From the NCBI GenBank assembly GCA_963575745.1, contig CAUYUJ010018571.1:62001-126000 (forward strand): a stretch of 64,000 nucleotides of DNA, read 5' to 3'. This DNA is from Prorocentrum cordatum (lineage: Eukaryota; Sar; Dinophyceae; Prorocentrales; Prorocentraceae). The position numbers and the translations under genes are program-made. The notes beneath the pieces are model-generated. The model saw only the letters and a list, made by a program, of their open reading frames with translations. It was not told where the DNA came from and did no database searches. This document shows, piece by piece, positions 42,729 through 52,195 of the stretch (positions within the stretch are counted from its first letter, which is position 1; each line of letters opens with the position of its first letter).

Positions 42729-43184
42729 GTCAGAGCCCCGAATCATCAGGGGTTTCTCGGGTCAGGGATAACTCGGGGTCCTTTTTCGGGAATCCAAACC
42801 CGAGTTACCCCGGACCCGAGTTACCCCGGATAACTCCAGGGTGTGGCTTGCGAACGGTGTCGTCGGGGCCTGGAGGGTACCTCGGTGCCCGCGTCGGGCC
42901 TCCCGCACCCCAGACGGGGTCCGAGTGGATGGGGTCGGATGATCGCGGCGCATCGCCGATGCATCGGCGATGCGGCTCGATGTGGAGCCGGTTTTCGCCA
43001 TGCCGACGGCGCCGATGCACCGCAGATGCATCGCCGACGTCGCCGATGCATCGTCCATGTATCGCCGATGCATTGGCGATGCATTGGCGATGCGTCGCGA
43101 TCCTCCGATCCCATCTACTCGGACCCATCTAGGAGGCCTTTAGTGTTGCAAGCCGCACCCTTTGCAAAAGCACACTCTTCGAAG
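42729..43184 (+). other. Probable intron of gene B containing foldback copy B
   Basis: 456 bp starting GTCAGAG and ending CTTCGAAG; the junction is phase 2 and keeps the frame. It holds tandem ACCCGAGTTACCCCGG words at 42805-42835 and the foldback element 42897-43138, whose right end is 46 bp from the acceptor. Confidence 0.5.
42897..43138 (+). mobile_element. Foldback element with GATGCATCGGCGATGC core, copy B
   Basis: Left arm from 42917 (GGGTCCGAGTGGATGGGG, TCGGATGATCGCGG, CGCATCGCC) and right arm ending 43126 are inverted repeats matching at 42 of 46 positions. An outer GGCCTCC/GGAGGCC pair at 42897-42903 and 43132-43138 may extend the ends. The interior is further GCATCGCCGATGC palindromes. 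It corresponds in order and length to copy A at 5423-5620. It lies within the intron of gene B. Confidence 0.8.
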
Positions 43185-43785
43185 TCGCCGAGAGGAGGAG
43201 GAGGAGCCCGCCGCCGGAGGCGTGGTCGCCCGCGGCATGCAGGCCATGGGCATCCCGACCTTCAGCGGGGTGGGTCCGCTGCGGGCGAAGGGCTACAAGG
43301 CGCTCTTCGGACAGGGCGGCACCGTGCTGCCCGAGTCGATCTCCGTCCGCCTGTGCTACGGGGGCGAGGAGCTCCAGCGCACGCGGAGCCAACAGGCCGG
43401 GAGCGGCGGCATGTTCTCCGACGTGTACCTCTTCCAGGAGAACTTTACCTTGAGCCTCGAGAGGCGCCCCGGCACGGTGTTCACCGTCGAAGTCCAGGGC
43501 AAGACCAGCCAGGGGGCTGACTTCTCGAGCGCCGTCAACTTCGTGGCCGACAGGCTCGACAGGGCCTTCCAGCGCAGCAGCGAGGCGGCCTGCAAGCCCG
43601 GCTACGTGATGGACCAGCGCATCGCGGATACCCAAGTAGTCAGGATGAGAAGCTCCCGGGTGGACGAGAGGGTCATGACAAACCTCGGTTTCCACCATTA
43701 CCCTGGGAGCAGCGGAGGAGAGATTTGGCTCGCCTTCTGCGACATGGAGGAGGAGGAAGCCGCGTCGAACTGGCCCGCCTTCTGA
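43185..43785 (+). CDS. Gene B, last exon: unrecognised protein
   Basis: The frame opens with an acidic run (CGC CGA then five GAG, giving RREEEEEPAAGG) and continues with MQAMGIPTFSGVGPLRAKGY, LFGQGGTVLPESISVRLCYG, FTLSLERRPGTVFTVEVQG, DFSSAVNFVADRLDRAFQRS, RVMTNLGFHHYPGSSGGEIW and ends EEEEAASNWPAF at a TGA (43783-43785). Residue use is unbiased and third positions are strongly G/C, as in expressed dinoflagellate genes. The alternating hydrophobic pattern of the middle suggests beta-strands, but no family is recognised. An unspliced reading of this frame could begin upstream at 43162. Confidence 0.65.
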
Positions 43786-44010
43786 CGAGCGAGAGGAGGC
43801 TGGCGCCTTACCGAATTCAAGCTCCCGGGCCCTCCGAGCGCGGGCTGTATAATTAGCGGCTCCCGGCGCCGTCTGGGCGCCAGCTTCAAAGCCAGCGCGA
43901 ACGCCCTCCGCCGCGGACAAAAAGCATCTCGCGCGGACGACACAAGACATCTCAGGAGGGAAAAAACACAGAGACACAATGATACCGGAGAACAAAAAAC
44001 AATCATAATC
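43786..44010. other. Region 3' of gene B
   Basis: Probably 3' untranslated and intergenic DNA; no AATAAA is expected, because dinoflagellates do not rely on it. No other feature was seen. Confidence 0.4.
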
Positions 44011-44014
44011 TTTT

Positions 44015-44275
44015 CAGTGTTGTAGGGCTATAGGGCTCTATGGGCTATGAGGGCTATAGGGCTATAGGGTAATAGAGCTACAGGGCTATAGGGCTAGAGG
44101 GCTTGAGGATATAGGGGTATAGGGCTATAGAGCTATAGGGCTATACGGCTATAGGGTTATAGGGCTACAGAGCTATAGGGCTATCGGGCTATAGAGATAT
44201 AGAGCTGTAGGGCTATAGGGCTATATATAGGGCTATTGGGCTATTGGGCTATAGGGCTGTAGGGCTATAGGGCAC
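44015..44275 (+). repeat. GGGCTATAG nonamer satellite
   Basis: About 28 units of AGGGCTATAG with AGAGCTATAG and AGGGCTGTAG variants. Confidence 0.95.
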
Positions 44276-44365
44276 CCCCTGGCAACCGGGCACCCCCGGG
44301 CACGCCCAGGCACCTGGGCACCCGGGCACCCGGGCACCCGGGTTCCCCCGGGCACCCGGGCGTGC
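44276..44365 (+). repeat. GGGCACCC tandem repeat
   Basis: GGGCACCCGGGCACCCGG words follow the nonamer satellite directly; the unit is 7-8 bp and partly palindromic. Confidence 0.9.
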
Positions 44366-44399
44366 GGCGAAAATCGGCGGCAAACCTAACCTAACCGTA

Positions 44400-45125
44400 T
44401 GAATCCGCTAGGACGCATACAGAGGCTAGCTCTGATTGGGGAACTAACCGTCGACTCCCAGGAAAATATTGGAAAATACGGGAAGTGGGGGGGAAGAGGA
44501 AAGTCCAGAAAGTATGGGGAAATCTGGGGAATCCTGTTATGCGTGCGTATTTCTTTGTGCGTCCCATGGGGCCCCTTTCAACACTGCTGCCCCCGGCCCG
44601 AGGGCAGAACTTTTGGGCCGCACCCCGGGGCGCGAAGCTCCTCGCGCCTCGCGCGCCGCTGCTCGGGTCGGAGACGCGTCCGCCTCCGGGGGCGGTGGCG
44701 CCCGGGGCGCGGAGACACCGGCGCGGAGGCGGGCCGCCCAGGAAGCGACAGACATCGGCGGCCAGCCAAGGGGGGGGGGAGGCGAGGGGGGGGGGCCCTC
44801 CGAGGGCTCTCGTGAGGCGCCTGGCCCTCTGCGAAGGCTTCGGAGCCCTCCCCGAAGACGCGGAAGACTTCTCCTTCTCAGAAGGCCGGGGGGGCTTCCG
44901 AGAAGCCCCGCGCCCTTCTGATGAGGCCTTCCCTCCTCCTGTCGCTCCTCCCCCTCGGTCGCCGGATATAAGCAGAACGTTCGGAGGTCCGTTCGGATCT
45001 CTTGGGTCGGCGCTGAACTTCCCTCCCCACACCACACGCCCCTGCTCCTGCGCGCGGAGCGCGCTAGAGGCGCCATCAGAGGTGGCGGGGAGGGAGCCTC
45101 CCGGTTCTGCTGACAGTTGATGATC
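44400..45125 (+). other. GC-rich open frames, no gene recognised
   Basis: A 211-codon + frame (44485-45120) and a 224-codon - frame (45211-44537) overlap. Both are Arg/Pro/Gly/Ala-rich. No domain or repeat is seen. Confidence 0.25.
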
Positions 45126-45133
45126 ATGCCGCG

Positions 45134-45607
45134 GTGAAAAGGCCTGCCCTGGACAGGGACATCGAAGTTGGAAACACCGAGAGCCAAATTAAGGCCACCC
45201 TGGCCGACCACTTTGCTGTGAAGAAGTCTCCTCAGGAGGTTACAGTTTCAGCAGGCTTCGTTACTACCCTGCGTGAGCTCGAGGTGAAGTCTGAAGACAT
45301 CCGAAGACGCCTTGTCGCCATTTTGGCAGAGATGCCTGCTTCCCGGCCCGTTTCTGAGTTGTGTTCGGCCCTGGGGTCCGCCTGGCCCAAGCTGGACATG
45401 AAGCAGGCTAGAATTGACACAATCCACTCCTTTGGCACTGCTGACAGTGATCGCCATCGCTGGCATTGCTGTTCCTGTGGGTCTGAACCCAAGAAGAGGT
45501 TCAAGGGTGCCACTGTGAGGTGGCTTCGAGAGCCCCGCAGTGCCCCAGTGGTTGCTACCCCTCCTGTCAGGCCCCTAGCTCCGTGGCCCCTACCCGCCAT
45601 AGCCTGA
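45134..45607 (+). CDS. Possible exon, helical domain plus Cys pair, function unknown
   Basis: The + frame has no ATG at its start and is more likely an exon than a whole gene. It reads RDIEVGNTESQIKATLADHF, VTVSAGFVTTLRELEVKSED and RRRLVAILAEMPASRPVSEL, all with helix-like amphipathic spacing, then HRWHCCSCGSEPKKRFKG, which could bind a metal with additional ligands, and a Pro-rich end at a TGA. Base composition is visibly less GC-rich than the stretch before it. I do not recognise the family. Confidence 0.4.
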   Translation: MKRPALDRDIEVGNTESQIKATLADHFAVKKSPQEVTVSAGFVTTLRELEVKSEDIRRRLVAILAEMPASRPVSELCSALGSAWPKLDMKQARIDTIHSFGTADSDRHRWHCCSCGSEPKKRFKGATVRWLREPRSAPVVATPPVRPLAPWPLPAIA

Positions 45608-45609
45608 CT

Positions 45610-46254
45610 GCGCACGCCTCTCACACTAGGCCGCGGTGGGGGGTTGGGGTGGGCTCTCGACAGGACTTGATTTTCGCCTGTTCGACCTGCGGTGGGCTCG
45701 GCACGGACTGCTACAGGCGAGGCGGGAAGTTGGTGAAGGAGTGCCAGCCCCCCCCCCCCCACAAGCACGTTGCTGGCGTTTTCAGGGCCCTTGAGAAGGG
45801 CCTCGCCCCTGGCCACGCGAAGTCTGCCGGGGAGATCAATTCCCAGGCGTGACCCTGTGGAGCCGCGCGCAGCGCATCGTGTAATCTAATACAGTACAAG
45901 TCCTCCCTCGTATCCTCCTTCATCTTGCTCCGCCACTGTTCCCCCAAGGGCTGCCACAACGGCCGGGGAACACAGTCCAATAGCCTGACTTCTGCCTAAC
46001 GTTTGGCGCGTGGGCATTTCCAAGGCAGGGTCCAGTGGTGATTCGCCGTGTGCGGTTTCGGTAAGCAAGCACTTTTCTGTGGCGACGGGACCAAGCCCAT
46101 GCAGTCGCGTGTAGCGCAGGACGCGGCCCTTTCTTCATATACTGCACGCCGCGGGACAGTGCGGATATACGTGGCCGCTTCTTAGCAACCGTGCGCAGAC
46201 GCTTTGAACTCCGTGTGGGGCACGATCCGCGTGAAGGGGGTGCCGAATAATCTG
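45610..46254. other. Stretch without recognised gene
   Basis: Short open frames on both strands, no domain and no repeat shared with the rest of the window. Confidence 0.35.
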
Positions 46255-46655
46255 GGTGCCTCCGCGCGAACACGCCACTGAGGCCTCAGGTGGAGCTCCC
46301 TTTGGTGCACGACTCGGGTGAGGCTTGTGCCTTCATGTTCGGAGGCACACCATGCGACGTTGCTCAGGTGTGCTATGGGTGAAGCTCCTTTCAGGGCACG
46401 GTCCGCGCAATGGGCGGGCAGACAAATTTCGAACCTTGTCTGCTGTGGGTGGTGCTACCTGTCGGGCGTGATCCGAGTGAGTGGTGTGTCGCAGTGGGCG
46501 GGGGTGGCGCTATGCGAATCCTGTCTCTAGGGCCGTCGGTCGAGCTCCGTATGGGGTATGCTCTGTGTGCGTGGTGAGCCCAAATGAATATGGGGGCGTG
46601 GTGAGAACCTTGCTTCAGGGCCCGTAGGTGGAACTCCTTGTGTGTGTGTGGCATG
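46255..46655 (+). repeat. Minisatellite family E, left flank of the SL-relict locus
   Basis: Degenerate units of about 100 bp with GCCTCAGGTGGAGCTCCCTT, TGCACGACTCGGGTGAGG and GCGAATCCTGTCTCTAGGGC. The same words and order recur at 48725-49020 and, inverted, at 24900-25245. Confidence 0.6.
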
Positions 46656-46662
46656 ATCCTCC

Positions 46663-47061
46663 ATGTGGCCTGAGCCGTTTAGGCTCGAGCCATTTTGGCT
46701 CAAGCTGTTTCCGCTCGAGGTGGCTTGCGCGGCGCGGGCGCCCGCGCGGCGGGCGGGCCCCGGGTGCGGCGCGCGGGGCGCGCCACACGTGCATCGGGAG
46801 GGCTGCTGGGCAGCCGTCCCCCGTCTCCTGGACGGCTGGGCCTGGGCGCACTGGCGGGGGCCAGTGCGACTCGTCACGACGCCAGTGCCCCGCGCCGCAG
46901 TGATTTGGTTCGCGGGTGCCAGCGACGGGGCCGGGGCAGCCGCGGCACCCGTGGCGCCCGCGGCGGCGGTGGCCGCAGCTGGCGGAGCGTGCGGAGCGGG
47001 AGACGCCGCGGCGCCAGCAGCCGCCGATGCCCACTGCGCGGAGGAGCCCAACGCGGGGTAA
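46663..47061 (+). CDS. Ala-rich frame downstream of the SL relicts, candidate retrogene
   Basis: From ATG at 46663 the + frame reads through the SL relicts as pentapeptides (EPFRL, EPFWL, KLFPL) and continues with RLLDGWAWAHWRGPVRL, AAVIWFAGASDGAGAAAAPV and an Ala/Gly-rich end to the stop at 47059-47061. The stop overlaps GGGGTAAGG, which also resembles a 5' splice site at 47058, so the frame may continue after an intron. The true start is unknown, because a retroposed gene would normally begin after the leader remnants and there is no ATG close behind them in this frame. Another + frame (46695-48272, 525 codons) and several - frames are also open. Coding is inferred from the leader orientation. 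Confidence 0.35.
   Translation: MWPEPFRLEPFWLKLFPLEVACAARAPARRAGPGCGARGAPHVHREGCWAAVPRLLDGWAWAHWRGPVRLVTTPVPRAAVIWFAGASDGAGAAAAPVAPAAAVAAAGGACGAGDAAAPAAADAHCAEEPNAG
46675..46719 (+). other. Three tandem truncated spliced-leader relicts (15 nt each)
   Basis: Units 46675-46689 (CCGTTTAGGCTCGAG), 46690-46704 (CCATTTTGGCTCAAG) and 46705-46719 (CTGTTTCCGCTCGAG). The middle unit equals exactly the last 15 bases of the dinoflagellate spliced leader; the others match at about 12 and 10 of 15. When a trans-spliced mRNA is copied into the genome and trans-spliced again, the AG inside the old leader serves as acceptor and leaves this 15-nt remnant. Tandem remnants therefore record repeated rounds. The neighbouring 46660-46674 may be a further decayed unit. 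The orientation implies a gene on the + strand starting just downstream. Confidence 0.8.
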
Positions 47062-48724
47062 GGCGCGGGCATCGGGCTGCCGAGGGAGCGCCCCCGATCC
47101 CCGAGAGGCTGCTGCCGGGGCGGCGCCGCCGCCGGAGCCAGCGCATGCCGAGCCCGGGACCCGAGCCCTCCCTCAGGCTTCACCCCTTCCCCGAGCGGCG
47201 AGGTATGGCATCAGCCGCGGCGATTGGCCCCGCGGACAGGCGTCAGGACGCCGGCGCGTGGCAGGGGCTTGGCGACCCGGTGCGATGTGCGGCGATCGCG
47301 GAGCTAGACGCGTCGCAGGCAGGGACCCACTCCCGCTGCGACCTCCAAGGCCGGGCCCGCGCTGGCAGTTGCGGCCAGCGACAACGCGACGACCGCTTCC
47401 GGAGGAGCCCACGCGGCGGCCGCCCCTGCTGGGCCGCTGCCGACCCCCGGGCAGCGAGGAATACAGCAGCGGCAGCACCAGCGGCTACAGTGCGCAGCTG
47501 GGCGCAACAGCTCTGCGCCAGGCGGGCTGGCAGAGCTTCACCGCGGTGCATTTCCCAGAGGCGCCCAGGAGAACCAAGGCGATCCTCCATGGTGGTCTTG
47601 GCTGCAGCGACCCCTGGCCATGGCGGCGCATCCGGCTCCTCTGCGCCTTTGGACCCCGAGAGTCGGCTCCGGCAGCGACGGCGTCCCCAGTTGCGGAGCC
47701 GAATGCGACGCGGTCGCTCCGGCGTCATCGACATCGGCATCGAGGCCAGCTACGACGCGCTGTGGCTCTGGCGTGGAGCGCCAGGGCGTACGCACAGCCC
47801 GACTGCTGTGGCAACGCTTCCGCGCCAGCACTCAGCACGCAGCGGACCTGCCCCGGGCCCTTCCCGAGGACGACGGTTGCGCTGTAAGTGGGGGGGCGGC
47901 TGGGTCGCCTCGTGCAGCCGCCTGCCCGTGCGCGGAGGCGGTGCGGCCTTCGGTCCTCCTTGTGGAGCACGATGTGGGCGACGATTTCGAGGCGGCCAGC
48001 CATTCTCGCGAGGGCACCAATGCCGCCGCCGCGGACGCAGTGGTTCCAACCCGCCCTGTGGAGGCCGGGGGATCACCAAGGAGGTGTTTTTGCAGGAGTT
48101 GCGTGCGGGCTTGGCCAGCTCATGGTGGGCGGTAGCGCGGGTGCTTGCGCCATCGCTGCGGGTCGCCGTTCGCGGGTCTGGCTTCCGCGAGCCAAGCGTC
48201 CGGCTCGAGGAGGCCGCGCCTCGGCGATCCCTGTTGCGAGGTGGCGCCAGCGGGTCGCCGAGCGGGTGCTAGAGGCGGCTGGGCGGCCACAATGCGCGCG
48301 CGCTCGCGCCGCCAGGCTGGCGCCGTCGCGACGGTCGTGAGTCCCTGACTTCGGTGGCGAGTCATACCGACGACATGACGGCGGCTGTGCGCGCTCCCGG
48401 GTGAGGAGCTGGCGCGAGCGCTCCAGGCGAGAACCGAGGCCTTCTCGGCCCTCCCGGAGCTGGCGGTGGAGGCGGCGCAGCTTGCGGCGGGCTGCTCGAG
48501 TTCGCGGCCGGGTGATGCGTGGCCATTCGGCGACGGGGGCGCGGGGCTTACGGCCGCCCCCCCGGCTGGTCGGCGCGGCCTTCTGAAAGTTTGGGCGCGC
48601 GGCGCGTTCTCCCCCCTCCCCCTTTTCGCGTGCCTCCCTTGTCCTCCCACTTTTCAGTGCCACCCCTTTCGGTCGTCTCTTCGTGGTCGTTGTTTTGCTT
48701 TGCCAGTGGACTCCTCTTGCGCTT
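47062..48724 (+). other. Very GC-rich body of the SL-relict locus, coding frame undecided
   Basis: All six frames hold open stretches of 90-525 codons. In + frames the least biased segments are at about 47480-47600 (GWQSFTAVHFPEAP) and 47935-48030 (VLLVEHDVGDDFEAASHSRE). The region ends where family E repeats resume. It is probably a decayed or intron-bearing gene copy, but no product can be named. Confidence 0.3.
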
Positions 48725-49020
48725 GTGAAGAGAAAGTGGGGCACGAACCTTGTGAGAGGTATGCCGGAGCGAGCGGGGCGACGTTGTTCGAAGCTTCCCT
48801 CTGGTTCCGTGGGTGCAATGACCCGCGGGGCAGCACCCGATCCGCTTGAGGGATGTGCCGCCATCTGTGCGAATCTTGTCTCTGTGGCCGTAGGTGGAGT
48901 CCCTGCGGGTTGCGATCCCAGTGACGGGTGTGCCGAGATGGACGGGGGTTCTGTAGGTAGAGCTTTTTGAGGGCACGACCCATGTGAAGGAGGTGCCAAC
49001 AATGACGGGGGTGGAGACGC
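48725..49020 (+). repeat. Minisatellite family E, right flank of the SL-relict locus
   Basis: Units contain GTGCGAATCTTGTCTCTGTG, GGCCGTAGGTGGAGTCCCTG, GATCCCAGTGACGGGTGTGC and GGGCACGACCCATGTGAAGG. Same orientation as 46255-46655. Confidence 0.6.
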
Positions 49021-50270
49021 TATTGAGATATGCGTGCCCAAGATTGCCCAGACTCATGTGGTGAATTTGGTGCGATAGTGCGCGTGCCCATCCGCAGACT
49101 TCTATGATGCTGTTTTTGCGTGGGCTGGAATCTAAACGCACGTGAATTGCGCGTGGCTCTAGTTTTCGACTGCTCTCGAGGCGCTGTCTCACCCCATATC
49201 GTTCCCAGAGTCCGCCCGAGCGAGCAGTCTCAGGCGCCCGACCCGGTCTTTTCGGGAGGGTCCAGGGCCGTCCAGGGGTTTGGCAACAGCACCGCTCTGT
49301 TTCCAATGCCATGCGACGCTCCCCTCCTCTCGTGCTTCTCTGCCTCTTCCCCTTCTTGTCTGCTTTTCCAACCCCTGTGGGACGTAGAACATTGTAACAC
49401 AACTCCATGCAGGTACTAGGATTCGGATGTCCGACAAGAAGGTCTCTCCCCCCCCAGCGGCGCGGTGCGGCGCGGCCGCCGCAAGGCCAAGCGCCTCGCG
49501 GAGGAGGAGGCATCCAAGAAGCGGGAGCGCCTCGGTGGGAGAAGGGGACGACGGTCAGTCGACGCTACGTCTAGTTGGAGTAATACCGGTTGGAACCGAA
49601 GGGTTCCATCTGGTGGTCTTCCATGTAGAATTGGCCTACTTAATGGGCGGCGTTAAGGCACGTGGGCATGGCCGCATGTATTGTTCTGTGAGGACCTCTC
49701 GGGGAAGAAGCCGCCGACCTCGACGTGCGCGTTTGTGTTGTGGTCGTGGTCGATTTGGCCGTCCTGGGACGTGACATCGAGCACAACCCGTACTAAGTTG
49801 GTTGTGGTGTTCTGACGAGTGTTGACATGCATAAGACATATCCCATGGTGTGTCTTCGGTGTGGCTGCGGTCGCTTGCTGCCCCAGCCCAGTTGGAGCCA
49901 GGGCGCTCTATCTGATGGGACTTCGGCTGGACTTCGTCTCTCCCAACGGGCAGCGCTACCCCCACTTCCCGAACAGGACGCTGTTCAGTATGGCCCGGGA
50001 GGGCTTCTAAGAAATCCCCCTGCCTTCGAGCAGACCACCTGCCTTCAAAGGTCGCCCTCCTCGCACGACGCCCTTGTACGTGCCGCCAAGTTCTCGGATT
50101 TCAATATTTCCGAACTCTCAACCTTGGAAGTTGCGTGACCTCTGATGGAAAAGACTCGGGGCAAGAGCTGGGTCCGCGTGCTGAAGCAGTCACGACGTGG
50201 GACATCCGGTACCAGCTTCCCCCCATCCCGGTGACGGTAACGATCGGCGTAGAGCATACAGGCGGCCCAG
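49021..50270 (+). other. Stretch with small coding-like shards
   Basis: From 49427 a + frame starts MSDKKVSPPPAARCGAAAAR, and an overlapping frame reads KAKRLAEEEASKKRERLGG, another Glu/Ala/Arg-rich shard. 49900-50010 has a frame with LRLDFVSPNGQRYPHFPNRT. No domain is recognised and no gene model can be built. Confidence 0.3.
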
Positions 50271-50273
50271 ATT

Positions 50274-50428
50274 AGTATGTCGACCCTGCCAGATCAAGGG
50301 TACCCTCGTGTCCTGTGTCTTGCGACCCATGTCTCCTGCATTTCTGTGGCAACGTGGCCCTCGGACGGGTCTTGTGTCCTCTCGCGTGTCCTCTCCAATC
50401 AAGTCCGACTGTATGGGTGCATGGTTAG
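50274..50428 (+). repeat. Dispersed repeat family F, copy 1
   Basis: Landmarks GTCGACCCTGCCAG, TCAAGGGTACCCTCGTGTCC, GTGGCCCTCGGACGGGTCTT, GTCCTCTCGCGTGTCCTC and AATCAAGTCCGACTGTATG. Matches 57479-57627 in the same order. Confidence 0.85.
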
Positions 50429-50454
50429 GGGCGCGGCCGTGTGTCTTCCGGGGG

Positions 50455-50760
50455 CCTGTCCCTTCCAAGAAGCCCCCGACCTTCTCAGAAGGGCCTGGCC
50501 GTCCTCGCCCGGCCCTCCCATCCTTTCTGCGCGCTGCCACCGATCGCGACGGCGAGGATGGCGAAGAAGTCATGTTTGACAGCTTTGTTCTTGCGGAGCG
50601 ACTCCGCACGAAACTGTCCGCGGCGACTCAAATATCACCAGGGCGGTTTACGCGAGCGTAATGAGAAGGAGCGCGATGACTGAGGAACTCAGGCCGAGGA
50701 AGTGGGGGTTGAGGAGGACGAGGCGGAGCGGCAGCATCAGCTGCACCAGTCTGGAGCATC
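50455..50760 (+). other. Coding-like shards after family F repeat
   Basis: A + frame from about 50458 to a stop at 50659-50661 reads KKPPTFSEGPGRPRP, PSFLRAATDRDGEDGEEVMF and DSFVLAERLRTKLSAATQI, with unbiased residue use. After the stop a different frame gives TQAEEVGVEEDEAERQHQLH. This could be an exon followed by a decayed one. The product is unknown. Confidence 0.35.
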
Positions 50761-51057
50761 AGGGGGGGATGTGTCGGTTACACGTTAGGGTGAGCCATCG
50801 CCCAGGTGATCTTTGGTCTGGCCTCCATCCCCCCGATCGTTGAAGGCGATTCGATAGCAGCGGCTTTCGCGCTTGGATTTCCCCCCCATCGATGCCCGCG
50901 CACCAAAGGTCCTTCTTGCCTGGGATCACGCTTGTGTGTAGCCGAATGTGGAACAGGCGCAGCGGCAGGGGGCAGCAGGAGCGGGAAGCAGTTGGGGGGG
51001 GCGGGACATGCTCCCCTGCACGCCTGCGGCCCCCGCGGCCGACGCCGCAGCCGCCGC

Positions 51058-51063
51058 CGCCGG

Positions 51064-51121
<58 letters not shown>

Positions 51122-51190
51122 CCCGTCGTCGTCGTCGACTTGGCCGTCGCCGTCGCCGTCCTCGTCGTGGTCGCCGTCGCCGCCGACACC
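51058..51190 (+). repeat. (GTC)n repeat with GCCGTC interruptions
   Basis: About 40 triplets. Directly downstream, one + frame becomes the Glu/Ala/Arg-rich shard AAAAEESEARRREAEEAQRM (about 51226-51285). Confidence 0.95.
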
Positions 51191-51792
51191 CGACATTTCC
51201 ACGGCCCCCGCCGCCGCACCGGCCCTCGCCGCCGCCGCCGAGGAGTCCGAGGCCCGGAGGCGGGAGGCCGAGGAGGCGCAGCGGATGCAGGAGCCGGGGC
51301 CTGCCGCCTCGGGGCCCGTGCCTGCGTCGGGCGCGGAGGCTCGAGGCCTGCGAGGCTCGGAGATGCCTCGGCCCCTCCTCGGGTCTCTCCAGCCGGGCCT
51401 TCCCGGGGCCTCTGCCCTCTGCGGGCGTCGGGGCGTCGAGGCTCGAGGCTCGCGGCTCGGGTGCTGGCGGAAGATGCGTGCCGATCTCCGCTGCGTTTGG
51501 AGTGGCGGGTTCCCTTTCCCAGGGACTAGGAGCAGTGGATGCGGATACAGTTCTGGCCCCTCGAGGCTGGATGTTTGTCCACGTCCACTGCGGATCGGCC
51601 CCTCGGCGCCCCCTTCCCGGAAGGTCTAAGACGCAGAGGGTACGGACATGCATTTTGCCCGCATCGGGGATGTTTCGGCCCTTCTCGGGCCTTTGGAGAC
51701 CGCCGGGAGAGGCCCGTGCCCTCCAGCGACATCGGGCTTCGAGGATGGAGGCTCCAGGTTCGGGGATGCTTCAGCCCTTGTTGGGCCTCTCG
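51191..51792 (+). other. Glu/Ala/Arg shard followed by CTCGAGGC-rich sequence
   Basis: After the shard at 51226-51285, words such as GGCTCGAGGC, CGGCCCCTCCTCGGG and CGGCCCTTCTCGGGCC repeat irregularly at 51330-51790. The unit is related to sequence at 58730-58800. No gene is recognised. Confidence 0.35.
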
Positions 51793-51949
51793 AGGCCTCT
51801 GGAGGTCAGAGGCAACGTTAGTGGGGACAGGCTCAGGGGGTGATGCATCGCCCCCCTCCGTCGCCCATGCATCGCCGATAGGTTGGACGCCCGCAATGGA
51901 TACGGGACAATTGGATACTGTGCCCCACAACAAAGTTTTGCTCTGATGC

Positions 51950-52070
51950 TGAGGAGGCGGAGGAGGAGGAGGAGGAGGATGAGGAGGAGGAGAAGGAGGG
52001 AGGATGAGTAGGAGGAGGAGGGGGAGGAGGAGGATGAGGAGGAGGAGGATGAGCAGGAGGAGTGGGAAGG
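51950..52070 (+). repeat. (GGA)n microsatellite
   Basis: GGAGGAGGAGGATGAGGAGG-type triplets inside the insertion that splits family C copy 4. Confidence 0.9.
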
Positions 52071-52079
52071 GTCGGGGCC

Positions 52080-52195
52080 AATCGACAGCGGCCGTTGCTG
52101 GGAAGACAGCCTTCTGTCTCCAGGAGAGAACGCCCGCGGCGGCACCGACGGCGAGTCGTGTGCAACATGGACAGGAAATACCGTCGGCTTCCGAA
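52080..52195 (-). repeat. Dispersed repeat family D, copy 3, reverse orientation
   Basis: On the - strand it reads CCTGTCCATGTTGCACACGA, GTCGGTGCCGCCGCGGGCG and CCCAGCAACGGCCGCTG, matching 20025-20125. Confidence 0.65.

Noticed and set aside
45320-45336. CCATTTTGGC near 45322 as another leader relict
   Set aside because: Only ten bases match, without the CTCAAG end, and they lie inside a plausible coding frame (LVAILAEM).
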